From Denticeps clupeoides (taxonomy: Eukaryota > Chordata > Actinopteri > Clupeiformes > Denticipitidae), in assembly GCF_900700375.1 (NCBI RefSeq), contig NC_041717.1, forward strand, positions 5,592,023 to 5,656,022: a stretch of 64,000 nt of DNA, written 5' to 3'. Positions 53,900 through 64,000 of this stretch are shown one piece after another; the stretch's first letter is position 1, and every line of letters begins with the position of its first letter. The translations under genes were made by a program, and so were the position numbers. The notes beneath the pieces are model-generated. The model worked only from the letters and a program-made list of their open reading frames with translations, ran no database searches and was not told the origin of the DNA.

Positions 53900-55430
53900 T
53901 AGTTTTTTTCTTCTAACTAAAACTAAAGCTTAAATACTGTATACGTTTCTCTATAAGAGAAAAGTTCACATTTTCTGTACAATGAACAGGTTGAACAGGA
54001 CATAACTGGACAACATCATGTAGGATGTTTGTAACTGGATATGTTGGATGCTTCAAACAGAACACACAAGACAAGACAAACATGCAAAAACCAGGTGAAT
54101 AGGCTGGAAGTGTATTGTCGAGTTTAACAGTGTTCTGGTGATGGCGGTGCATTGAGAGCTCTGACTTGCAGTTACAGTTCTGACAGACAGCAGGATGGAG
54201 AACAGGGCGTGTGAGGGGTGGTGAGAGTCCTTCATTATGTTCCCAGCTCGACGGATGAGGTGTTTCTCGCAGTGCTGGAAGATGGATGGAGGTGGAACCC
54301 CGATGATGCGCTCTGCTGTCTTCACTATCCGCTGCAGGACCTTCTGTTCACCAGCAGTGCAGTTTTCATACCAGACAGTGATGTAGCAGCAGAGAACACT
54401 CTCAATGGTTCCCCGGTAGAAGGATGTGAGGATGGGAGGAGGGAGACATTACTGGGCTTTCTTGGTGGTGGAGGTGGTGTTGAGGCTCCAGGAGAGGTCG
54501 TTCGTCATGTGCACACCCAGGAACTTCACGATGCTGACAATCTCAACAGCAGATTGAAGTGCAGTGGGGAGGGGACAGTTGGTTTCTTCCTGAAGTTGAC
54601 AACCATCTCTTTGTTCTTGGTGACATTGATAGTCAGGTTGTTGCTCCGGCACCAATCCACCACATGTTCCATCTCCTCTCTGTAGGCAGACTCATCGTTG
54701 TTGGTGATGAGCCCCACTACTGTTGTGTCATCTGCGAACTTGATGATGTGGTTCGAGCTGTACTGTGCAGCAGCAGAGTGAACAGCAGTGGGCTGAGCAG
54801 CATCCCTGTGGGGAACCTGTGCTCAGTCTGAGGACCTTGGAGGTGTTATTTCCTATAGACACAGACTGGGGCCTGTCTGTTAGATCCAGCTGAGGAGTGG
54901 AGAGCTTATTCCCAGCAGGTCCAACTTCATTACAAGCTTCTGAGGGATGACAGTATCGAATGCTGAGCTGAAGTTGATAAACAGCATTCTGGTGTAAGTG
55001 TCCTTTTTGTGTCGAGGTGGGAGAGGGTTGTGTGAAGGGCAGACAAGATTGCATCTTCTGTGGAGTGGTTTGGCCGGTAGGTGAACTGAAGTGGGTCCAG
55101 ATTCTGTGGAAGTTGGTTCTTCATGTTCCTCAGAACCAGCCTCTCAAAGCACTTCATAATGATGGGTGTGAGTGCTGTGGGCCGTTGTGTTGAAGATATC
55201 TGTGAAGATGTCTGCAAGCTGGTCAGCACCTGACCAGGAATGTTGTCTGGTCCTGCTGCTTTCTGCGAGTTGACTCTGCGGAGTGTCCTCCTGATGTCTC
55301 CAGTGGAGAGGAAGTCATTTTCTTCTGTGGCTCCCTGATCTCTGCCTCAAACCGTGCAAAGAAGTCGTTCAGCTCATCTGGCAGGTATTCAGGGTTGTTT
55401 CTTGTTCCAAATAAAAGTTGAGATTTGACT
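53900..55430 (-). mobile_element. L2-like LINE fragment
   Basis: Minus-strand frames in the right order give parts of a CR1/L2-type reverse transcriptase: [17 protein letters not shown] and [20 protein letters not shown] near 55100, TINVTKNKEMVVNFRKK near 54600, and TAERIIGVPPPSI with AGNIMKDSHHPSHALFSILL near 54200. Several frameshifts and stops are present, and the 5' end is missing. Confidence 0.85.
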
Positions 55431-55439
55431 CTTTAAATA

Positions 55440-56513
55440 AAAAAAAGACTTTGTGAGAGAGATTGGGAGAGACTGAAATAAATATGAATTCAGGCAAGAC
55501 AGTCATCTTAATTACATCGATCCTTCCACCAAAGGGAAGTTTCACCTTTCAAGGTCTTGATTCAAAGAGGAGACTAAGGGGTTGAGATCTTTCAATTTAG
55601 CAGTGACCCAAATGCCTAAATTTTGCTCGATTCACTCATTGAGTAAATCGAGCAGAAGTGGGAGGCCTAAGGCTGGATCAGACATATATAGCAGTGCGTC
55701 ATCTGTGTAAAGTGATTTTCCAAAGATCCTGAACTAAAACCTTTTATGTCACTATAGATGCTCTTACAGCAATGGCAAGTGGTTCTATTGTTAATGCAAA
55801 GAGGAGAGGGGATAAGGGGCGACCTTGTCTTGTTCCACGTCGTAGCTCAAAGAAAGATGATATACTTTCATTTGTTCTTACAGCAGCTTCCGGGGACGAG
55901 CATAGTATACCTGTCCATGACATACATTTCACAGAAAATCCCAGTTCACACGATCAAACGCCTTTTCAGCGCCAAGCGAAATATTTATTTAAGCGATAGT
56001 GGATGGGGAGGGCTTGTATAGAATGTTCATGAGAAAAGTGTTTTTTTTTTTTATAAAACCTGTTTGGTCAGATCCAATCACTGAATGGATAACCTTTTCC
56101 AACCGTAAAGCTTGTATTTTGGCATTGATGTTTAATAGTGATATTGGTCGATTAGAACTACATTCTAATGGATTTTTGTCCTTTTTTTAAATTAATGCGA
56201 TAACTGCTTGACGTATTGTAGGTGGTAAAGAGTGACTTATGAACGATTCTTCGAGAACAGACAGTAACAGTGGAGTGAGGAATTGAGAGAATTTTTTTAA
56301 GAATTCTGATTGGTACCCATCTGGGCCTGGAGATTTACCACTCTGCATACTTTTATTTGCAGTCTCAATTTCTGCAATTGTGATGGCTCCTTCTAGTTCA
56401 GTTTGCTCCATAATCAGGAGTATCAGGAGTATATAGTGATTGGTAAAAATTATGAAAGCATAAGTTGATTTTGCATTGACTTTGTGTTTTATACAATTTG
56501 ATTTCAGATACAA
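55440..56513 (-). mobile_element. L1/Tx1-like LINE fragment
   Basis: Minus-strand frames read SGKSPGPDGYQSEFLKKFSQ and SHSLPPTIRQAVIALI (56187-56513), then FELRRGTRQGRPLSPLLFAL (55744-55932) and further degraded reverse transcriptase towards 55490. The motif order fits L1-clade LINEs. Frames are broken and both ends are missing. It abuts the L2-like fragment. Confidence 0.85.
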
Positions 56514-56529
56514 ATGATTTTCAGATTTC

Positions 56530-56605
56530 AGGACTGTCTCTGTAACTACTGATTGTAAGTCGCTCTGGATAAGGGGGTCTGGTAAATGCCGTAAATGTAA
56601 AATGT
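56530..56605 (+). mobile_element. SINE tail fragment
   Basis: Only the 3' block survives: CTGTAACTACTGATTGTAAG, TCGCTCTGGATAAGG and ATGCCGTAAATGTAAA, the tail of family B and of many fish SINEs. Confidence 0.7.
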
Positions 56606-56823
56606 GCTGGTCCAGGTGGATGAGCAGATTATAATATCATCTCAATAACTCTCACAGCAAGGGACTCCAGCAAGCACTTTACATATTAAGCACTAGAAGG
56701 TAGCAGCATAACCCAAATGGCATCAGCGAGCACTGCAGACAGTTATCAAGTGTAACAAAGGCGGAGATCTCAGTAGCATAAAGAGTCAACAGAACCTGCC
56801 AGGAACCTGCAGAAGGTCTCATT

Positions 56824-57009
56824 TCATGACAACTTGGGCTGCACCAACCTTGAATGAATCTGGTTTAGTGACCGCATTAACCTTTCTGTAATCAGTATAG
56901 AACCGAAATGTCCCATCAGGCTTAGGGACCAGTAGGCATGGACTACTCCATGCACAGCAACTCTGCACGCCAGCTTGTTCTCCAACAAGTAGGTCACCTC
57001 AGACTGCAT
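56824..57009 (-). mobile_element. Ty3/Gypsy-type LTR retrotransposon fragment (reverse transcriptase), fossil
   Basis: A minus-strand stretch resembling the start of the Ty3/Gypsy reverse transcriptase. It is a short, broken, old remnant without recognisable LTRs. It has the same orientation as, and correct order with, the RNase H remnant at 53106. Confidence 0.5.
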
Positions 57010-57284
57010 CCGTTTTCCTCAACTCTACCAAAGCATAAGTAAAAATGTAGTATGACAGTAAATATAACAAATCCGCAATACTTTAAAACGGGTTTTTAAA
57101 GAAGCCAGATCTGGCATCACTGGTTGTAGCAGCCACAGGTGACCCACCACCAGCAGAGGGCGCTGCCACCCCACCTGTCCTGTCATCTTGGTGACAACTA
57201 CAATTTTTCTATTTTAATATTATCACCACACAAAATATTTTGTTGCACACGATCACTTTAGTGTCACAGTATAATGAAAAGAAT

Positions 57285-57405
57285 CAATCCCTGGTCCTGG
57301 AGGAACATCTGCCAGGAGATGGGCCATTAATTAACACCCGAACTTAATTAAGGTCGGACTGGAGTTAAGACTCATTGGAAGACGTTCCTCCAGGACCAGG
57401 GTTGG
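57285..57405. mobile_element. Short palindromic MITE
   Basis: Arms CCCTGGTCCTGGAGGAAC (57289-57306) and its exact inverse GTTCCTCCAGGACCAGGG (57384-57401) enclose about 77 bp. This is a common hyper-frequent inverted repeat of fish genomes; the superfamily is not determined. Confidence 0.75.
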
Positions 57406-57796
57406 GAAACACTGTAATACAGATGTGCAAACACCAACAAACATGTAAATGTGTAAAAATGTTAACGTCATACTTCAGGACGTAGTAGGAAAAGGTGATG
57501 TAATCTTCTCAATGCAACGATAGGATCTTGAAGCAATGTTTTGTATTACTATTTAAAGGATTATTGCACTGCATTTATTGTATTGATAAAGAGACACAAT
57601 ATGCTGGACAAACTATTTTGTGCATTTAATGATTCTGTATATTCCCTGTTTTTTTCCTTGTTATAAGTCGTTTGTTGAACACCGAGCTTTACATCCTTAT
57701 TTTCACGTTTCAGTCGTCATGTGCAGATATTGTTCCCAGCGTATTTAAAGAAAATGTTCTCTTGATTCAGACATTCTTCTTAATGGCTGCAGTTAT

Positions 57797-57802
57797 TTTA
57801 TT
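57797..57802 (-). terminator. pdcd2 polyadenylation signal
   Basis: AATAAA on the minus strand, about 75 bp after the pdcd2 stop codon. Confidence 0.5.
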
Positions 57803-57873
57803 TGTCCGGTTTTTGGAACTGTTCATCCATGGTAACTTGGTAAGCTGTTTAAAACATGCTGGATATCCACAGG

Positions 57874-60361
57874 TTACAGACGATCCGCGGCAAAATCTTG
57901 TTTCCAAATGAATTCCGGAGCGTATTTATGTCCCTGATCGCAGCTGTCAGCGCAGGAATAAACGGCGAGTGTCCCCCAGTCAACGCTGACACCAGGGCTG
58001 TCCACCTTCAGATCATTCAGTAACTGCGGCATGACCTGCTGAGCAGAAGAACTCCAGTGAGAAGAACGGTTGCAGCTTCTGTGCTCAGGCCTCGCGTTTC
58101 ACTGACACAACTTGCCTGGAACTCAAAAATTCGTTTGGCGCCACATGGACATTTGGGAATTTTCTCTTCATCTGGCTGATTGTCGGCCGACACCCAAAGA
58201 GGGGAACTTCCCCTGCAGTACCGTAAAACCTGTAGAATTAAAAAAAAAAAAAAAATTCAACTCAAAGAACTGGCTGCCATCACCACACGTCTTTTTAAGA
58301 CCCGCTTCACCACAACCAGCACAAAGCAGCGATGAATCCGAACCACGAAGTGATCAGAACGTAGTGCAGACCGTACGGCACCATCCAGTCCAGTTTCTAA
58401 ACCCTCCCACCCTTTGTACAATAAAACACTCCTTTTTTCTTCTCATCGTACACACTAAGCATAATTCATGCATATTTGTACATCTGTGCACTTGTTTTTC
58501 AGGAGGAGCGTCAAAGAAGAATCTGCTGCTTAATAAAGCTCAATTGAAAGGGAAACAAAGAAATGAACATATAAAAAAATGGGTCCAAATAAACAGTATT
58601 TATAATCACGAGTGACACGACATGATGGAAGGTGAGGTGGAGACCTCTGTCAACGTTTTAAAAGTTGAGGTGAGGACAGAAGCTCCTCCCGATTCTCTCC
58701 GTTTAGGCCCTGATGTTCCTGATCCAGACTTCTTTATGCTTAATACTACTGCTGTGCACCTCAAGACTGCACTGTCACAAACCCTCTTATTGGGGACACC
58801 CTCCCGAGATGTCATGCAACCAAATTACAGTCCTCCTTAAATGTTCATCTTTCAGCATTAATAATACAATAAAATAGCACTAATTGATTTGTAACCTGGT
58901 GTGGCTCCACGGCTGTCCTCTCTTTAAACTTCTGAAATACTTTAGTGTCCTCTGTTTCATGAAGGGCCATGTCCTCCAGCTCATTTTCATCCAAATCTAC
59001 ACAGAAAAACAAAGATGATGTACAACATGTACAGCTTCTCACAACATTCAAATTAGAGATAAAATATGACACTGATGACAGCATTTAAACGTGTGTACCA
59101 TGATGTACAAATTCTCGGCCAGTCTTCTCCAGTTCAGCTTCATTCAATTCTTTGTCCTTTGACCTGAGCTCCTCAGGTTCTGTGACCAGTTCAAATTCAG
59201 GAAACAGAAACGGGGAATTCACATCATCTAAGGTTTCGGAAGCTGAACGTAAAGGAGAAATATTCGCAGTTAAATCTCTGTTTAATCAGAGTGTAAAATT
59301 AGGGTAAAAACGAACTCACAGCCACTGCTACATTCCTTCTTGTGCCGGTGTTTCCAGTCTATTGTCTGGTGCTCTTTACTGCAGTAGGAGACCGAGTGAC
59401 AGCGGGAACAGGCCTTCTGTCCACCACAACCACATACTCTGCACAGCGTCATTCCCGAAATGCGCTCCTGCTCGTCCACACTTCCAACAGGCTCTTCGTC
59501 AGGCGGAGGCTCATACGAGTAAAAGTCGTTTTTCCTGGACAGCTGACTTCGGAACACTGCAGAATAAATACAGCACACAAAATACCACAAACATCAAAAT
59601 CTAATATTAAAGGTCTGAAATATGACATTTCACACCACTTTTTTTATTTGCTGACATGCAATCTGTTTCATCGAAATATAACCATCACATTATGGAAACA
59701 TAAGAAACTTTTATTATCACTATAGATTACATATGCATACACTGGGATTGTTATTAAAGGCTATAATAATTAACAGTTCATTTAGGCAGACTGGTGGATA
59801 ACCGTATTAATGGAAAACAATTGTTTTAGGGATTTTGTTGCTGATAATAAGGATAATTATTATTTATCGGTATGGTTCTTCCAAATTGAAGAAAGATCCA
59901 TGCTTATTGAACTTTTGTGCCTGGCATCATGCTTAGATTGCAGGTGAAACCGGGAAAGGTTTTCAGGATGGCGGCCGTTTGGTTAAAAGTCATTTATACA
60001 GGAAGTGCCACTGAAAAGTGACACCGGATCATCTCCGTGACATCGACATCTCGCGTCTACCTTTAAAGCAGCGGCTGTCGCTGTGCGCGTAGCAGCTCGG
60101 GGTTCTGCAGCAGAACACGAACAGGGTTCTGTGGAAGCTGCGCTCCAGCCCCGCGATCGGGGCGTAGACCTGCAGCAGGAAGGCTGCGGGCAGGCGGCAC
60201 TTCTCACACGTCCGCTCGGGGAGAGTCGGCAGCCCCGTCCGGCTCAGCCACGCCGGCTTCCCGCCGACCTTGCTGGGGAACTGCGGACTGCGCAGGCGCC
60301 ACGGCTCCGGCTCTTCTAGAAACCCCAAAACTACGCCGGAATCCTGTTTACTAGCCGCCAT
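57874..60361 (-). CDS. pdcd2: Programmed cell death protein 2
   Basis: Six exons, 352 residues: 60061-60361, 59320-59556, 59099-59242, 58896-58996, 58116-58229, 57874-58035. PDCD2 is a chaperone-like factor for ribosomal protein uS5 (RPS2) and thus 40S assembly. Seen: [53 protein letters not shown]; the MYND finger [15 protein letters not shown] with [20 protein letters not shown]; and the C-terminal domain [43 protein letters not shown] and [13 protein letters not shown]. All Cys pairs expected for MYND and the C-terminal metal site are present. Intron 5 starts with GC (CAG followed by GCAAGT), a recognised minor donor type. The gene looks complete and functional. Confidence 0.97.
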
Positions 60362-60576
60362 GCTGGTTAAAAAATGCCAAACACGCCTCGCCTGCCCCCA
60401 TGTGGACAGACAGGTGCGCAGTCAGTAAATGTCCGTGCGGAACAAATGCAGTCGCAATAGATCCGCTTCTTACAAGGCAGATCAATCCAACATCAGTCAT
60501 AATATAACTTTAATTATAATTGTAAGTTATACAGCTAGATATAAAGTAATGAAAAAATGATCATAAGACCAAGACC

Positions 60577-60822
60577 GGGCAGTGGTGGCCTAGCGGTTAA
60601 AGAAGCAGCCCCGTAATCAGAAGGTTGCCGGTTCGAATCCCGATCCGCCAAGGTACCACTGAGGTGCCACTGAGCAAAGCACCGTCCCCACACACTGCTC
60701 TCCGGGCGCCGGTCATGGCTGCCCACTGCTCACTCAGGGTGATGGGTTAAATACAGAGGACAAATTTCACTGTGTGCATCGTGTGCTGTGCTGCTGTGTA
60801 TCACATGTGACAATCACTTCAA
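60577..60822 (+). mobile_element. tRNA-derived SINE, family A (full length)
   Basis: Head GGGCAGTGGTGGCCTAGCGG carries an A-box-like motif, and GGTTCGAATCC is the B-box of the tRNA part. The body has CACTGAGCAAAGCACCGTCC and the tail ATCACATGTGACAATCACTT. Confidence 0.93.
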
Positions 60823-61749
60823 ACGAAAAGAAAATAATTATTACTCTTATTACAAGTGTGATTCATCAGGAAATTATGCAGGCATGTGTATCTACAACTA
60901 GACTACAGCAGTCACTAAATCCAAGTTTAAGTTGATGAATAGAGTTATTAATAGTGCTGTGTTTTTGTTAAATAGAGAACTGCAGTGTATAAAAAATAAA
61001 GATGTGAATAGAAAATAATGCAGAAATCGATTTCCCAGGGTTCCCATTGGCCTGATGGTGTAGAACAGCTTCTTCTCCGTTACGTTTACCAATTTCTCCT
61101 AAAGTCAAACATAAAATCTAAAAACAAAAAACAGAGACTGAAAACAGCTCTATTATCTACCATATAAAACAAAAGACAACGTCTTTCAGAAATATTTTGT
61201 TTTAATGTCGGCTGTTCGTTTTCATGACAAAGAATTCACTTTGTTAACATGAATGACATTTTAAAATTCGATTACGTTCAAATAATTGTAAAAATACTTT
61301 ATAAAAACATGGCCTTAGAAACATAATAAAAAAGGAACTACATGCAAATATGCATCCAACCCTTCTTGATTTATAGCTCTTTTCTTTTTGCATCATTACA
61401 AAACCACTTAAAATGTCTGAAAGTTGATTTCAGTATGTAGTGTTTTTGATTGTGATTTTTTGGGCAGCGTCGATTTTGTAGTCTTGGACACCTATGGAAA
61501 CAAAAACAGTTTTAAAACGTGGGTCAGACAGGTTAATCACTAAATCACAGCAGAGGACACAGATAAATGATCTGAATCAAACACATTCTTACCCTGAGTT
61601 AGAGAGTTACCATCATAGGAGATACGCCAGAACCTACGGTCTGCGCACCCGTTACAATATTATTTACAAAAACATTTTTTGTGTGAAAATTATTGCGTAA
61701 TAGCTGCCGACTTCCTGGATGAGAAAGGAAGAAATGAGTCAAAAGAGCC

Positions 61750-62000
61750 CGATCATCGGAAAGGTCCGGAATCCCCGATTCTATTGGCTAATCAGCAACA
61801 CACGTGACCAGGAAATAGACGCGTTGTCTTCCGGTCTGTAAAACCAGTGCCCTGCGGTGGCGGCTTAGCGACGTTCGCGTTTAATTCCGAAACTAAGCAC
61901 AAAAAGCCCCACAGTGGGACTGGTCGCGTCCGATCCAAAATGCTAGCAAGGTTCCTCAACCCATAACGTTCTTGGACTGTCTGCTGGCTGAGCTAACTAG
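61750..62000 (+). promoter_or_regulatory. Candidate chmp7 promoter
   Basis: CG-rich sequence with an E-box CACGTGACC at 61801, ETS-type sites (AGGAAAT near 61810, CTTCCGG near 61830) and no TATA box, as usual for housekeeping promoters. The transcription start and the 5' UTR exon could not be fixed. Confidence 0.4.
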
Positions 62001-62428
62001 CCGTGCGTGCTCAGGTGGGCTTTTTTTGGGGGTGGTCACCTCTTGTCGCGTTCACGTCGGGTTATACCTCGCTGGCGACTAGCTCAAAACGCACAAAACC
62101 AAACGTAGCTAACTTTCTAAACAGGCTGGCTGCATGGCAAAACATGCTTTATTTGCTAGTTCGACCTATGCTTGCTAGTTCGGAACTAACCTTAAGAGCA
62201 GTTACGAGCAGCCGGTGTTTTAACAGATCAGCCTACCCGTCAGAATGACATACCCTTGGGTAATGCGCATGCGCCGTGTTTCGGTCGTGTCTTATCATTG
62301 TCATACCACCGAATAAAGGTAAGAAATTGTACATCATGCCCGTGTACTTGTGGGTAGGGTTAGGCTTAGGTTTAGGGCTATCAATATTCTGACGAAAATA
62401 TGATGATCTGTCAGAACACTGGATATTG

Positions 62429-62657
62429 GGACAGTGGTGGCCTAGCGGTTAAGGAAGCGGCCCCGTAATCAGAAGGTCATCAGTTCGAATCCCGATCTGC
62501 CAAGGTGCCACTGAGGTCCCCACACACTGCTCCCCGGGCGCCTGTCATGGCTGCCCACTGCTCACTCAGGGTGATGGGTTAAATGCAGAGGACAAATTTC
62601 ACTGTGTGCACCATGTGCTGTGCTGCTGTGTATCACATGTGACAATCACTTCACTTA
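62429..62657 (+). mobile_element. tRNA-derived SINE, family A
   Basis: Full head and tail, with a small deletion in the body (the CACTGAGCAAAGCACC part is missing). It ends 70 bp before the first chmp7 coding exon. Confidence 0.92.
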
Positions 62658-62726
62658 AAAAATGTTATTAGCATGTGGTGTGGATGAATTCCTCACACTC
62701 TTGACTTTGCTTGGCTCTGCAGTGTG

Positions 62727-63238
62727 ATGGAGACGCTCCCCGACCTCCCGCTGGACTGGGAGGACGACGAGCGCATGGCCTTCCTGTTCTCGGCCTTCAA
62801 GGAGAACCGAGACGTCAACACTACGGACTGGGACGGGAAGATGGACTTCTGGGCGCCCCTGCTTGTGAAGCAGTGCAGGCATCGTGGGGCGGTCTCTGTC
62901 AACCTGCAGGAGCTGAACGAGAGTTTCCGCAGGAAGGGCAGTGTTCCTCTGGGCCTGAGCACAGTCATACAGTGCATGGCAAGGTGATGTGCTCGTGTTC
63001 TACGATCCCGTGGCTTCCTTGTTCAAGCCACCCTGTAGTCAACGTGTGCGTTTTGTGTTTTTAAAGGAGTGGCAAGGTGCAGAAGGAGTCTGAGTTCGCA
63101 GCGAACGTTGATTCGGGCTGGCTGTCATGGGGAGTTGGACTTTTGCTCGTACGCCCGCTAAAATGGACGTTGTGTACACTGCTGGGCAGTGGCAGAGTCC
63201 CTTTAGAGGAATCCTTCGTAGTGATCGAGTTGGTGAAG
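62727..63238 (+). CDS. chmp7: ESCRT-III-related protein CHMP7, 5' exons (gene runs off the window)
   Basis: Two exons, 62727-62983 and 63067-63238, give 143 codons from the first ATG. CHMP7 recruits ESCRT-III to the inner nuclear membrane via LEM2 for nuclear-envelope resealing. Landmarks: [69 protein letters not shown] and [17 protein letters not shown], which belong to the N-terminal winged-helix and membrane-binding region. An acceptor (CTCTGCAG) precedes the coding exon by a few bases, so at least one non-coding exon lies upstream. The ESCRT-III helices lie beyond the window. Confidence 0.95.
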
Positions 63239-63333
63239 GTAAACTGCTGTTTCCATTGTAAGTAGTGAACTGAAGTTTTATCTGTGAATAAAATTCTACT
63301 GCTGGTTCACTAGGACCCAGGCTCTGAAAACCC

Positions 63334-63379
<46 letters not shown>

Positions 63380-63906
63380 GCCCTCTCTCTCTCACACTCA
63401 CCCACTCCGCGCGCACGCACCCACCGCGCGCGCACGCACCCACGCGCGCGCTCACGCACCCACGCGCGCGCGCACGCACCCACCGCGCGCGCACGCACAC
63501 AAGCCCGCCGCACACCACGCGCGCGCTCACGCACACCGCGCGCGCTCACGCACACCGCGCGCGCACGCACACGCGCGCACTCATGCACGCACACGCGCGC
63601 ACTCATGCACGCACACGCGCGCACTCATGCACGCACACGCGCGCACTCACGCACACCGCGTGCGCACGCACACGCGGCGCGCACGCGCCGCGCACGCGCG
63701 CGCGCGCCGCACGCACACCACGCGCGCGCGCGCGCGCGCGCGCACTCACACCGCGCCGCGCGCTCGCGCGAAACCACACCACCCCCCGGGCGCCGCGCGC
63801 GCATGCACCTGCGCGCGCGCTCAAACTCACACGCGTCTCGCGCATACGCATACTCCCGACCCCCTCTCCCTCCCCACCTCCCCGCCTCCCGCGCCCCACC
63901 CCGATC
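63239..63906. repeat. chmp7 intron with (CA)n and long GCGCAC-type repeat
   Basis: (CA)n at about 63335-63376 grades into more than 450 bp of alternating purine-pyrimidine repeats built from GCGCGCACGCAC-type units, with several higher-order repeats (for example GCGCACTCATGCACGCACAC three times around 63563-63640). Alternating CG/CA tracts favour Z-DNA. Confidence 0.85.
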
Positions 63907-63957
63907 NNNNNNNNNNNNNNNNNNNNNNNNNNNNNNNNNNNNNNNNNNNNNNNNNNN
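63907..63957. other. Assembly gap (51 N)
   Basis: A run of N flanked by GC-rich repeat on the left and (CT)n sequence on the right. The true length is unknown. Confidence 0.99.
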
Positions 63958-64000
63958 CTCTCTCCAAACCCTCTCTCTCTCACACTCCCTCTCTCTCTCA

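Larger units (their letters stand above)
57010..57873. other. Spacer before pdcd2 with a small MITE
   Basis: Contains the palindromic MITE at 57285-57405 and the pdcd2 polyadenylation signal. No other gene or repeat recognised. Confidence 0.5.
60362..62726. other. Spacer between pdcd2 and chmp7
   Basis: Two family-A SINEs (60577-60822, 62429-62657). 60840-61740 is AT-rich with no gene seen. The CG-rich stretch 61750-62290 is the likely chmp7 promoter and first non-coding exon. Confidence 0.6.

Noticed and set aside
54218-54685. 155-codon open frame on the + strand
   Set aside because: It is antisense to the L2-like reverse transcriptase, which reads on the minus strand.
60577-60660. Possible tRNA gene (A-box and B-box present)
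   Set aside because: The same unit occurs about seven times with a long conserved body and tail, so it is the head of a SINE and not a tRNA gene.
63039-63983. Several long open frames over the CA/GC repeat
   Set aside because: They are low-complexity translations (Arg/Ala/Cys/Val) of a simple repeat, some crossing the N gap.

Overview
The window is vertebrate genomic DNA from a ray-finned (teleost) fish. The genes are split by short GT-AG introns. Introns and spacers are full of tRNA-derived SINEs, Tc1/mariner and other DNA-transposon fragments, and CA/TG microsatellites. The proteins match vertebrate families along their full length. The SINE style would suit an early-branching teleost such as a clupeiform, but that is only an impression.

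Layout: (1) 1-5633, the 3' half of rorb (+), the ligand-binding domain of the orphan nuclear receptor ROR-beta, with a nearly whole Tc1-type transposon in an intron. (2) 5634-10701, rorb 3' UTR and non-coding DNA with a ROR-type response element. (3) 10702-26985, trpm6 (-), a TRPM channel fused to an alpha-kinase, about 35 recognisable exons; its first two coding exons could not be found. (4) 30001-30752, a two-exon homologue of human C9orf40 (-). (5) 32167-35498, carnmt1 (-), carnosine N-methyltransferase. (6) 35950-37442, a secreted clade-A serpin (-). (7) 38407-45382, trafd1 (-), a TRAF-type zinc-finger protein. (8) 47984-51447, a Ste20/GCK-like kinase (+) with one in-frame stop in the glycine loop. 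(9) 53100-57010, a graveyard of LINE and LTR-element pieces. (10) 57874-60361, pdcd2 (-), complete. (11) 62727 to past the window end, the first two recognised coding exons of chmp7 (+), running into a CA/GC-rich repeat and a 51-base assembly gap.

The order rorb - trpm6 - C9orf40 - carnmt1 is the same as on human chromosome 9q21, which supports each identification. Beyond carnmt1 the neighbours (serpin, trafd1, kinase, pdcd2, chmp7) are not the human ones, so a rearrangement boundary lies near 35500-35900. The genes do not form a pathway; they are independent transcription units. Exon ends were set by hand from splice signals, reading phase and remembered family sequences; no alignment was run.

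No new multi-gene system was found. The points most worth a second look are the stop codon in an otherwise intact kinase gene, a non-autonomous transposon that keeps a THAP-domain first exon with its splice donor, an odd serpin reactive loop, the RORE/DR1 downstream of rorb, and a SINE lying against a trpm6 splice donor.
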